Both the position numbers and the translations under genes were made by a program. This document shows, one piece after another, positions 1 to 5,697 of a stretch of DNA of 5,847 bases. The DNA is taken from assembly GCA_007120615.1 (NCBI GenBank), contig SKNI01000376.1, forward strand, positions 1 to 5,847, written 5' to 3'. The notes beneath the pieces are model-generated. The model was not told where the DNA came from. It made no database searches and was given only the letters and a program-made list of their open reading frames with translations. Positions within the stretch are counted from its first letter, which is position 1. Each line of letters begins with the position of its first letter. Source of the stretch: Myxococcales bacterium. Lineage in GTDB: Bacteria > Myxococcota_A > Bradymonadia > Bradymonadales > Bradymonadaceae.

Positions 1-32
1 ACATTGTGTTACAAAAGAGGGCGGCGGAAAAC

Positions 33-49
33 TTGAAGAATTGCTTCAA
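33..49. repeat. Small inverted repeat upstream of the secreted-protein gene
   Basis: TTGAAG (33-38) and CTTCAA (44-49) form a perfect 6-bp dyad around a 5-base centre, about 130 bases before the first gene. It could be an operator half-site pair or a small hairpin, or chance in AT-rich leader sequence. I see no convincing -35/-10 pair next to it; the best candidate, TTAAAG at 61-66 with TATAGA at 85-90, is weak. Confidence 0.25.
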
Positions 50-162
50 AGTCTTCACTATTAAAGATGCCTTAAGAGGGCAACTATAGAAAATACTTTG
101 GTCCTATCGAATGCGTATTCTGCAGCTACGATCTCGTTAGCGTTCGGCTATCGATCTCTGGC

Positions 163-169
163 GGAGGTG
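163..169 (+). promoter_or_regulatory. Shine-Dalgarno site that decides the start of the secreted-protein gene
   Basis: GGAGGTG lies six bases before ATG 176 and is a near-perfect Shine-Dalgarno sequence. It favours ATG 176 over the upstream in-frame TTG at 98 and the downstream ATG at 191, neither of which has a comparable site. Starting at 176 also gives a conventional signal peptide. Confidence 0.75.
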
Positions 170-175
170 CGCCCG

Positions 176-832
176 ATGAATGAGGATATTATGTGCAATG
201 AGTGGAGAGTCAAATTCGTTGTCAGTTTGGTCGTGTGTCTCATCATTATGCTCGCCGGTCTTGGCACCGCGGTTGCTGAGGACTTAGAACCAGGCGAATT
301 GATGGCCAGCATGAGCACCGCGCTTGCTGAACAATCAGAGCAAGGGCAAGCCCAATTCTGTCGGACCATAAGCGCCTCGCTGAGCGCCTCGTTCTATACG
401 GATGGCTGCGAAAGCCAGGTCGGAATGTGCACGGCAGGTGATCTCTTACGCCGAAGTGGCGGCCAGGTAGTGGGTTCGACGGATTATGTGGCCGACGGCA
501 TCGGTGGAGGAATTATCGGGGAAGACAGCATCGTATTTCCACCGGTGGAGCCGCCGACGACCTGGACCTATGCGGGCATTTTGACCCTGATCACAGACCT
601 GGGAGATCTCATAAGCACCGACGTCGGTGTCTTTGACACGGCCGGGGGTGGGTTTACGGAACTCAACCGGGTTCAGGGTGGTACCGGCATCTTCGAGGGC
701 GCCACAGGAACATTCTTCATCAACGGGGAGTCCTTCCCCGATGGAAGCGGCTTTGATGCCGACATCACCGGCGAGATCTGCGTGACTTCCAGACGAGCGG
801 CCGGTCAACTGCGACAGGTCTTCCTTCCTTAA
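176..832 (+). CDS. Secreted protein of unknown function, Gly-rich beta-type fold
   Basis: The product is 218 residues and probably exported by Sec. A basic n-region (Arg11, Lys13) precedes a hydrophobic core at about residues 14-30, with a likely signal peptidase I site after Ala-Val-Ala at 32-34. The mature part has a helical, Glu/Gln/Ala-rich stretch (35-60), then a Gly/Thr/Asp-rich beta-type region. Its segment GTGIFEGATGTFFI (169-182) resembles the GTGxFxGATG signature seen in small bacterial barrel proteins related to allene oxide cyclase/dirigent-like folds; that link is pattern memory, not a proven assignment. Mature cysteines at 62, 78, 85 and 202 could form two disulfides, which fits export to an oxidising compartment. 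No catalytic motif is visible. It lies ahead of secA but is separated from it by 310 bases and a strong stem-loop, so it is probably its own transcription unit. The upstream in-frame TTG at 98 would bury the signal peptide and is not used here. Confidence 0.7.
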   Translation: MNEDIMCNEWRVKFVVSLVVCLIIMLAGLGTAVAEDLEPGELMASMSTALAEQSEQGQAQFCRTISASLSASFYTDGCESQVGMCTAGDLLRRSGGQVVGSTDYVADGIGGGIIGEDSIVFPPVEPPTTWTYAGILTLITDLGDLISTDVGVFDTAGGGFTELNRVQGGTGIFEGATGTFFINGESFPDGSGFDADITGEICVTSRRAAGQLRQVFLP

Positions 833-841
833 CGATTGATG

Positions 842-884
842 GGGGGAGGTGGAACGCATTGCTTGTGCGGGAATACCTTCCCCC
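842..884 (+). terminator. Strong stem-loop after the secreted-protein gene; possible terminator or leader element
   Basis: GGGGGAGGT (842-850) pairs with ACCTTCCCCC (875-884) as nine base pairs with one bulged T at 878. An inner helix CGCA (855-858) with TGCG (866-869) lies inside the loop. It starts ten bases after the stop codon at 832, the usual place for a terminator, but no T-run follows (the next bases are GCCAAAACC). It could therefore be a processing or stability hairpin, or a structured element of a secA leader. The pairing is seen directly; the role is inferred. Confidence 0.45.
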
Positions 885-963
885 GCCAAAACCGTTCTTG
901 CGACGATCCGGGAGTTGAACGTGACAGGCCTGCTCGGTGAGTCGTCAAAAGCCCGGAGCAATC

Positions 964-1005
964 TGCTCTCTGGGGCCCAGAGCAGGAGCGAGCGATTTTC
1001 GTTCG
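964..1005 (+). repeat. Two adjacent inverted repeats in the secA leader
   Basis: CTCTGGG (968-974) and CCCAGAG (976-982) make a perfect palindrome around one central G. An overlapping alternative register pairs TGCTCT (964-969) with AGAGCA (979-984). Just downstream, CGAGCGA (989-995) can pair with TCGTTCG (999-1005) across a TTT loop with one G-U pair. The palindrome could be an operator on DNA, and the pair could be leader RNA hairpins. Neither is tied to a known regulator. Confidence 0.35.
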
Positions 1006-1142
1006 CGACAACGGGCAACTTCTGGTATGCCATCGGGGAAGAGAACCTGTGTCAGGAAACCGTTGACCAACGGCACTCCGCTCCTTTGCCTCTGTCGGCA
1101 GGGAAGCCAAGCAAGGGTGCTACGCTTGAGAATGTAGAAGAT

Positions 1143-4001
1143 ATGCTCAAATTTATCTCCTCTTTATTCGGTTCTGCTAACGAGCGCTACCTGAAGGATT
1201 CGCGCGCGAAAGTGGCCAAAATTAATGAACTCGAACCCAGATTCGAGGCCATGGACGACGCCGAGTTGCGCGCGATGACCGGCGAGTTTCGTCAGCGATT
1301 GGATAACGGCGCGACTCTTGATGATTTGATGATCGAGTCGTTTGCCGTCACCCGTGAAGCCGCCCGCCGGGCGCTGCAGATGCGTCATTACGACGTGCAG
1401 ATGATCGGTGGAATGGTCATGCACGAGGGAATGATCGCCGAGATGAAGACCGGTGAGGGTAAGACCCTGGTGGCCACATTGGCGCTGTACTTGAACGCTC
1501 TGGAGGGCCGAGGAGCCCACCTGATCACGGTCAACGATTATCTGGCCCAGCGTGATGCCGCCTGGATGGGCAAGCTCTACCAATATATGGGACTCTCCGT
1601 AGGAACGGTGATCAGCAATCAGCCGTCGGCGGTTCGAAAGAAAGCCTACGCCGCCGACATCACCTACGGAACCAATAACGAATTCGGCTTTGATTATCTG
1701 CGCGATAATATGAAGTTTCGCCTCGAAGATTACGTGCAGCGAGATCTTCGCTTCGCCATCGTCGATGAGGTCGACTCCATTCTTATCGATGAGGCTCGTA
1801 CGCCGCTGATCATCAGTGGTAAAGCCGATATGGAGACCGAGCTTTATTTCGAGATCAACAAGATTGTGCCCTACCTCAAAAAAGATGAGGACTATCTGGT
1901 CGATGAGGAACATCGAGCGGTGACCCTGACCGACAGCGGGGTCAATAAGGTCGAAGAGAAGATGGGGCTCGATAATCTCTATGACACGGTCCACATCGAG
2001 ACGGTGCACCACGTCAATAAGGCCCTTCAGGCGCACACTCTCTATCAGAAAGGCGACAAATATATCGTCAAAGACGGGGAAGTGGTCATCGTCGATGAGT
2101 TCACCGGGCGACCGATGCCGGGAAGGCGTTGGTCCGACGGACTTCACCAGGCCATCGAGGCCAAAGAAGGCGTGGAGATCAAAGACGAAAACCAGACCCT
2201 CGCCACGGTCACCTTCCAGAATTATTTACGGATGTACGACAAGCTCGCCGGCATGACCGGTACGGCCGATACGGAAGCCGAGGAGTTCCACGAGATCTAT
2301 GACCTCGAGGTCATCGTGGTTCCCACCAATAAGCCGATCGCCCGTCTCGATCACGACGATCTGGTCTACCGAAGCTATCCCGAGAAATTCGAGGCCATCG
2401 TCGAACAGATCGTGGAGTGCAATAAAAAAGAGCAGCCGGTGCTGGTGGGAACGACCAGCGTTGAGAAATCAGAGGCCATCGCACAGGTATTGAAGCGAAA
2501 GAAGATCCATCACGAGGTCTTGAACGCCAAATTCCACGGTCGGGAGGCCGACATCGTCGCCCAGGCCGGCCGCAAGGGCTCGGTGACCATCGCCACCAAT
2601 ATGGCCGGTCGTGGTACCGATATTTTGCTCGGCGGAAATCCGGAGCAGATGGCCAATAATCTGGTGGGTGTTCCGGAGGTGCCGGAGTTTACTCCGGAGA
2701 ATGAGAAAGATCAGTATTTCACCCCCGAATACCGAGAGGCGCTGGCCAAGTTTGAGAAGCAATGCGCCGAAGAGAAACAGGAGGTCCTCGATGCCGGGGG
2801 ACTCTTCATCATCGGTACCGAGCGTCACGAATCGAGGCGGATCGACAATCAGCTTCGTGGTCGTGCCGGACGTCAGGGAGATCCCGGTGGAAGTCGGTTC
2901 TTCTTGTCGCTGGAAGATGATCTTTTGCGTCTCTTCGGGGCCGACAAGATCGGAAAGATCATGGACACCCTCAAGATGGAAGAAGGGGTTCCGATTGAGC
3001 ATAAGATGGTCAGTCGAAGTCTGGAGAACGCTCAGAAGAAAGTAGAGGGTCGAAACTTCGATATCCGTAAAAACGTCCTCGAATACGATGATGTGATGAA
3101 TATGCAGCGTAAGACCATCTACCAGATGCGTCGAAACGTGCTGCGCGGCGAAGACGAAGACGGCCGCGGCCTGATGGAGATGTCCATGGACCTCTTTGAG
3201 GACGTGGCGCTCTCCACCATCGACAGCTATTGTCCCAAGGCCGTGCGCCACGAAGACTGGGATCTTGAAGGGCTTCAGATGGCCTTGAAGCAGGTCTTCA
3301 ATATCGATTTTGATTTCAGTGATATCACCGGTCGCGACTCCATTGAGATGCGCACCTGGGATCAAATCTCGGGCATGATCAGCGAAAAAGAAGAGATGCT
3401 CGACGAGATCGCCGACAAGATCAACGAGCGTCGTCAGCAGGTCCGAGAAGCCGAAGAAGCAGCTCGTAAGGCCGCTTTAGAAGCCGCAGAGGACGCCGGC
3501 GACGGTGGAGACTGGCAGGACGCCGAAGAAAAAGAGGACGTCACCGGTCGCGATCTCTTCGACGAGCAGATTCAGAACCGATACCTGCGAGCCATCGACC
3601 GTTTCTGGCGCCAGCATCTTCAGGCCATGGAGCAGCTTCGAGACGGCATCGGGATGAGCGGTTATGCTCGAAAAGATCCCAAGCAAGAGTATAAGAAGAA
3701 GGGCTACGATCTCTTCTTGGATCTCCTGCTCAATATCAAGACCAACGTGGTCGAGTTCATCGCCAAATTTGAGGTGAAGACCCCGGAGTCGATTCAGCAG
3801 GCGCCGGCACCGCAGCATCAGGTTCCGGACCGAATCGTGCTCAATCGAGGACCCAGCGGCGGAGAAGGAGAGACTGCCGAAGAGGACGACCAGACCTTCC
3901 AGCGAGAGCTGCCCAAGGTCGGAAGAAACGATCCATGTCCCTGTGGCAGCGGCAAGAAGTATAAGAGCTGTTGTCTGAGAAAGGAAAAGGCCGCGTCCTG
4001 A
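1143..4001 (+). CDS. secA: Preprotein translocase ATPase SecA
   Basis: SecA is the cytosolic and membrane-bound motor that drives unfolded preproteins through SecYEG by ATP hydrolysis. All landmarks are present in the 952-residue product: Walker A MKTGEGKT (101-108), DEVD box (208-211), preprotein-crosslinking region at about 225-370, TGRPMPGRRWSDGLHQ (321-336), MTGTA (371-375), NMAGRGTDI (486-494) and the arginine-rich motif VI around LRGRAGRQGD (571-580). The helical scaffold/wing region follows, then DPKQEYKKKGYDLF (845-858) and a C-terminal linker ending in a zinc site with Cys932, Cys934, Cys943 and Cys944 (CPCGSGKKYKSCC), which in the family binds SecB and phospholipid. Its length is near the usual 830-1000 residues. 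Two lineage-type extras are visible: an NBD2 insertion at about 510-553, and a charged Ala/Glu/Asp segment at about 764-800 in the scaffold region. Start ATG 1143 is chosen from family alignment; a weak GAAG lies only two bases ahead. The stop overlaps the proposed folB start. Confidence 0.98.
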   Translation: MLKFISSLFGSANERYLKDSRAKVAKINELEPRFEAMDDAELRAMTGEFRQRLDNGATLDDLMIESFAVTREAARRALQMRHYDVQMIGGMVMHEGMIAEMKTGEGKTLVATLALYLNALEGRGAHLITVNDYLAQRDAAWMGKLYQYMGLSVGTVISNQPSAVRKKAYAADITYGTNNEFGFDYLRDNMKFRLEDYVQRDLRFAIVDEVDSILIDEARTPLIISGKADMETELYFEINKIVPYLKKDEDYLVDEEHRAVTLTDSGVNKVEEKMGLDNLYDTVHIETVHHVNKALQAHTLYQKGDKYIVKDGEVVIVDEFTGRPMPGRRWSDGLHQAIEAKEGVEIKDENQTLATVTFQNYLRMYDKLAGMTGTADTEAEEFHEIYDLEVIVVPTNKPIARLDHDDLVYRSYPEKFEAIVEQIVECNKKEQPVLVGTTSVEKSEAIAQVLKRKKIHHEVLNAKFHGREADIVAQAGRKGSVTIATNMAGRGTDILLGGNPEQMANNLVGVPEVPEFTPENEKDQYFTPEYREALAKFEKQCAEEKQEVLDAGGLFIIGTERHESRRIDNQLRGRAGRQGDPGGSRFFLSLEDDLLRLFGADKIGKIMDTLKMEEGVPIEHKMVSRSLENAQKKVEGRNFDIRKNVLEYDDVMNMQRKTIYQMRRNVLRGEDEDGRGLMEMSMDLFEDVALSTIDSYCPKAVRHEDWDLEGLQMALKQVFNIDFDFSDITGRDSIEMRTWDQISGMISEKEEMLDEIADKINERRQQVREAEEAARKAALEAAEDAGDGGDWQDAEEKEDVTGRDLFDEQIQNRYLRAIDRFWRQHLQAMEQLRDGIGMSGYARKDPKQEYKKKGYDLFLDLLLNIKTNVVEFIAKFEVKTPESIQQAPAPQHQVPDRIVLNRGPSGGEGETAEEDDQTFQRELPKVGRNDPCPCGSGKKYKSCCLRKEKAAS
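3981..3990 (+). promoter_or_regulatory. Ribosome binding site of folB inside the secA 3' end
   Basis: The purine run AAGGAAAAGG sits in the last codons of secA, with its 3' AAAAGG seven bases before CTG 3998. This is ideal Shine-Dalgarno spacing for a CTG start. It is far less suited to TTG 3971, which lies upstream of the run. The site supports translation of folB coupled to termination of secA. Confidence 0.55.
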
Positions 4002-4363
4002 GAATCTTCGTTAGAAATATCGAGGTCACCGGTTTTCACGGGGTCTATGAGGAAGAACGACGTGACGGTAGACGTTTTCAGATCGACCTCTCCGTTGTAA
4101 TCGACGAGCAGGCGTCGACGGGCACCGATGAGCTGGGTGATACCCTTGATTATCGGCGCCTGGCGGAGATCGTCTGTGAGGTTGTCCACGGCCCCAGTCG
4201 GCTTCTGGTTGAGAAATTGGCCGGCCAGATCGTGGAGACTACATTGGAGCGCCATCCCGAAGTGAGGGAGGCTACCGTAGAGATTCGAAAATACGCTCCC
4301 GGTGTCACCGGCGACCCCCAGTGGGTTGGAGTAGAACTGACGGGACATCGCCAAGAGAGCTAA
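3998..4363 (+). CDS. folB: Dihydroneopterin aldolase
   Basis: FolB converts 7,8-dihydroneopterin to 6-hydroxymethyl-7,8-dihydropterin and glycolaldehyde in tetrahydrofolate synthesis, acting as a cytosolic oligomeric tunnel-fold enzyme. The 121-residue product matches the usual length of about 120. It has the N-terminal strand RIFVRNIEVTGFHGVYEEE, the conserved Glu of that segment (about Glu20), DYRRLAE with Tyr52, the helix VEKLAGQIVE (71-80), and Lys98 in IRKYAPG, equivalent to the catalytic lysine of characterised enzymes. The start is not obvious because no ATG lies near. CTG 3998, whose TGA is the secA stop (CTGA overlap), gives an N-terminus aligning almost residue for residue with Bacillus subtilis FolB from its Met1 and has a well-placed ribosome binding site. 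TTG 3971 is the alternative and would add nine residues (MSEKGKGRV). No other folate gene is in the window, so folB seems to be here by operon organisation rather than pathway clustering. Confidence 0.9.
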   Translation: MRIFVRNIEVTGFHGVYEEERRDGRRFQIDLSVVIDEQASTGTDELGDTLDYRRLAEIVCEVVHGPSRLLVEKLAGQIVETTLERHPEVREATVEIRKYAPGVTGDPQWVGVELTGHRQES

Positions 4364-4365
4364 AC

Positions 4366-4372
4366 AGAAGAG
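4366..4372 (+). promoter_or_regulatory. Ribosome binding site deciding the start of the protease-like gene
   Basis: AGAAGAG lies five bases before ATG 4378. It selects this ATG over the in-frame GTG at 4321, which lies inside folB and would add 19 hydrophilic residues not expected for the family. Confidence 0.5.
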
Positions 4373-4377
4373 TAGCG

Positions 4378-5373
4378 ATGTTTTTTGAACGTTCCGGACT
4401 TCATATCTTCACCTTTCGGGGCATCGATGTCCTCGTATCGTTCTGGTACGGGTTTTTGATGGCATTGGTGGTCTTTTTATGGCCCAGCCTGGGAGCGGGG
4501 ACGTTTGTGGGCGGGGTGATCCTGGCGATCGCCATCACCATTTCCCTTCTGGTTCATGATTTCGGGCACGCCTTCGTAGCCAAACGCTATAACTTGGGGC
4601 CCACGATCATGCTCCACGCCTTTGGCGGATTTACCCTCACCGATCGAGAAGCCCGAAGCGACGGGGAAGACGCCAAGGTCTTATTGGCCGGCCCTCTGGT
4701 GGGATTGGTATTTGCCGGGATCGTGGGTCTGGTGATGCTCTTTTTGCCGGGGGTTGTGGCGGCGTCACCGGTGACGAGTAGCTTATTTCAGGGCCTTTTT
4801 ACGGTGAGCGTGGTCTGGAGTCTGGTGAACCTGTTTTTACCGATTTATCCCCTGGACGGGGGGCGGCTCTTTCATCTGGTGATGCGACGGTTTACGAGCG
4901 CCGAGAAGGCACGCCGAATTGCCCTGAACGCTAGTATTTTCACGGTGATCCCGGTGGCGATCATCGGGCTTTTGCAATTTGGGAGTTTTCTGGCGGCTAT
5001 CTTTGCGCTTTACGTGATCATGGACAACGTCAACTCTTTGAAGACCAATCAGCCCCTGGTGATGCGCTCCGGCGGTCGGTCGAGCAAGAAGGCGTCGAGC
5101 TTTCACGATGATCTACTGGAGGAGGCCAATGAGGCGATGAGCGAGCAAGACTGGAGGGAAGCGGCCCGACTTGCTCATCATATGCGAGCGGTGGGTTCGA
5201 TGCCCGAGAAGATGGCCGAGAAGGTCTGGACCATCCTGGGCGTGGCCACCACCGAGATGGGGGAATACGAAGAGGCCATGAATTACCTCAAGCGGGCTCC
5301 GAAGAGCTCGGCGGTCAAAAAGGCGATTCGCCGCTGTGAGGACGAGATGGGTGGGACAAAGGCAGCGGGCTAA
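4378..5373 (+). CDS. Site-2 protease (M50)-like membrane protein with C-terminal TPR-like domain, HDxxH variant
   Basis: The 331-residue product is a polytopic inner-membrane protein of the site-2 protease family, whose members cut substrates within the bilayer using zinc. By eye, hydrophobic segments lie at about 17-36, 42-60, 102-125, 138-157 and 184-218 (one long or two short helices). The first zinc motif reads HDFGH (His60-Asp61-x-x-His64) at the end of the second segment, where the family norm is HExxH. The codon is GAT, so the general-base Glu is replaced by Asp. The second motif is intact: Asn151, Pro155 and LDGG with Asp160, the usual third zinc ligand. Gly-rich AFGGFTL (81-87) fits the family's beta loop. 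After the membrane part, residues about 242-310 form two TPR-like helical pairs (patterns around NEAMSEQDWREAARLAHHM and GEYEEAMNYLKRAP), probably cytosolic. It starts 14 bases after folB, so it is likely co-transcribed with secA-folB. Substrate is unknown; with Asp61 it may be a slow protease or a non-catalytic relative. It ends in tandem stops (TAA TAG). Confidence 0.85.
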   Translation: MFFERSGLHIFTFRGIDVLVSFWYGFLMALVVFLWPSLGAGTFVGGVILAIAITISLLVHDFGHAFVAKRYNLGPTIMLHAFGGFTLTDREARSDGEDAKVLLAGPLVGLVFAGIVGLVMLFLPGVVAASPVTSSLFQGLFTVSVVWSLVNLFLPIYPLDGGRLFHLVMRRFTSAEKARRIALNASIFTVIPVAIIGLLQFGSFLAAIFALYVIMDNVNSLKTNQPLVMRSGGRSSKKASSFHDDLLEEANEAMSEQDWREAARLAHHMRAVGSMPEKMAEKVWTILGVATTEMGEYEEAMNYLKRAPKSSAVKKAIRRCEDEMGGTKAAG

Positions 5374-5423
5374 TAGGTCATTGTAGGCGACGGTAGGTGG
5401 ACATTTGAGCGGCCTCACAGCCC

Positions 5424-5640
5424 TCACAACAACCGACCATAGCAGTTGCTGCAGAGCGCTGTTTCGCTATCCTCGGTTTCAAAAAGCTCGGCATCATGCT
5501 CATTGAACGGTGAACCGTGTTCCCACGTTTGCTGGAAATCATCATGGGGACAGAGAGTTGAGAGGGGTGCACATTATACAATCGCTCAAGCCACATAATT
5601 TGGTAGTAATTGGCCCGATAATCGGTCCATCTTCGGTCAC
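5424..5640 (-). pseudogene. Cysteine-rich zinc-ribbon-like small protein, frameshifted remnant
   Basis: On the minus strand, GTG at 5640 is preceded by GGGGGAG two bases upstream. It opens a frame reading VTEDGPIIGPITTKLCGLSD and on to CIMCTPLNSL before a stop at 5542-5544. A second frame, open from 5573 to a stop at 5424-5426, reads LCPHDDFQQTWEHGSPFN, then EHDAELFETEDSETALCSNC and YGRLL. It has no start codon of its own but looks strongly protein-like. One +1 frame change in the shared stretch 5545-5573 joins them into about 71 residues with CxxxxCxxC, CPH and CxxC groups suggestive of zinc binding. Family not recognised. The stretch could be a decayed gene, a sequencing error or, less likely, programmed frameshifting. 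A third, unbroken minus frame from ATG 5596 to 5378 (72 residues, starting MWLERLYNVHPSQLS) competes with this reading but has no ribosome binding site. Confidence 0.35.
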
Positions 5641-5660
5641 AACTCCCCCGCCATTTACTT

Positions 5661-5669
5661 TGATATAAT
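5661..5669 (+). promoter_or_regulatory. Extended -10 promoter box, plus strand
   Basis: TGATATAAT matches the extended -10 consensus TGnTATAAT exactly. No good -35 hexamer is seen 16-18 bases upstream, as is common for extended -10 promoters. Transcription would run towards the window end, over AAGGAG at 5691-5696 and the terminal repeat. An ATG at 5668 overlaps the box and opens a frame ending in Leu-Leu-Pro repeats at the window edge, but that start would lie upstream of the expected transcription start. The same bases could serve the minus strand (next entry). Confidence 0.3.
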
Positions 5670-5692
5670 GGGAGGACGAGGGGGCCCTCTAA
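5663..5692 (-). promoter_or_regulatory. Weak minus-strand promoter candidate for the Cys-rich remnant
   Basis: On the minus strand TTAGAG (5692-5687) and TTATAT (5668-5663) are 18 bases apart, followed about 23 bases later by GTG 5640 with its GGGGGAG site. The hexamers match sigma-70 consensus only partly. The position makes sense for the 5424-5640 gene remnant. Confidence 0.2.
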
Positions 5693-5697
5693 GGAGT

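Larger units (their letters stand above)
833..1142 (+). other. Intergenic region / probable 5' leader of secA
   Basis: These 310 bases lie between the secreted-protein stop and the secA start. The secA frame is open back to a GTG at 849, which would add 98 residues, but that stretch has no resemblance to SecA N-termini, no signal peptide and no clear domain. SecA proteins normally begin just before the conserved helix seen after ATG 1143. The region contains the 842-884 stem-loop and dyads at 964-984 and 989-1005. I found no convincing sigma-70 promoter: TTGAAC at 915-920 and TTGACC at 1063-1068 both lack a good -10 at 16-18 bases. No SecM-like arrest peptide is recognisable. Confidence 0.6.

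Noticed and set aside
98..175. Extension of the first gene from TTG 98
   Set aside because: ATG 176 has a near-perfect GGAGGTG at ideal spacing and gives a standard signal peptide; the extension would bury it.
1060..1073. CCGTT-GACC-AACGG mini-hairpin upstream of secA
   Set aside because: A five-pair stem with a four-base loop is common by chance and has no associated signal.
937..1137. 66-residue plus-strand ORF starting at GTG 937 and ending five bases before the secA start, considered as a SecM-like leader peptide
   Set aside because: It has no signal peptide and no recognisable arrest motif (FxxxxWIxxxxGIRAGP in SecM), and its composition is Arg/Ser-rich as expected for a chance frame in GC-rich DNA.
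849..1142. N-terminal extension of SecA from GTG 849
   Set aside because: The added 98 residues resemble no SecA N-terminus, the GTG abuts the G-rich stem with no spacer for a ribosome site, and ATG 1143 gives the family-typical start.
1164..2147. Long minus-strand open frames opposite secA (also 2469-3365 and 3477-3818)
   Set aside because: They are antisense to a fully conserved SecA and are His/Ile/Asp-rich in the way expected from the complement of its codons. They show no family signature.
4321..4377. Start of the protease-like gene at GTG 4321 inside folB
   Set aside because: It would add 19 hydrophilic residues that do not look like the family. ATG 4378 has AGAAGAG five bases upstream.
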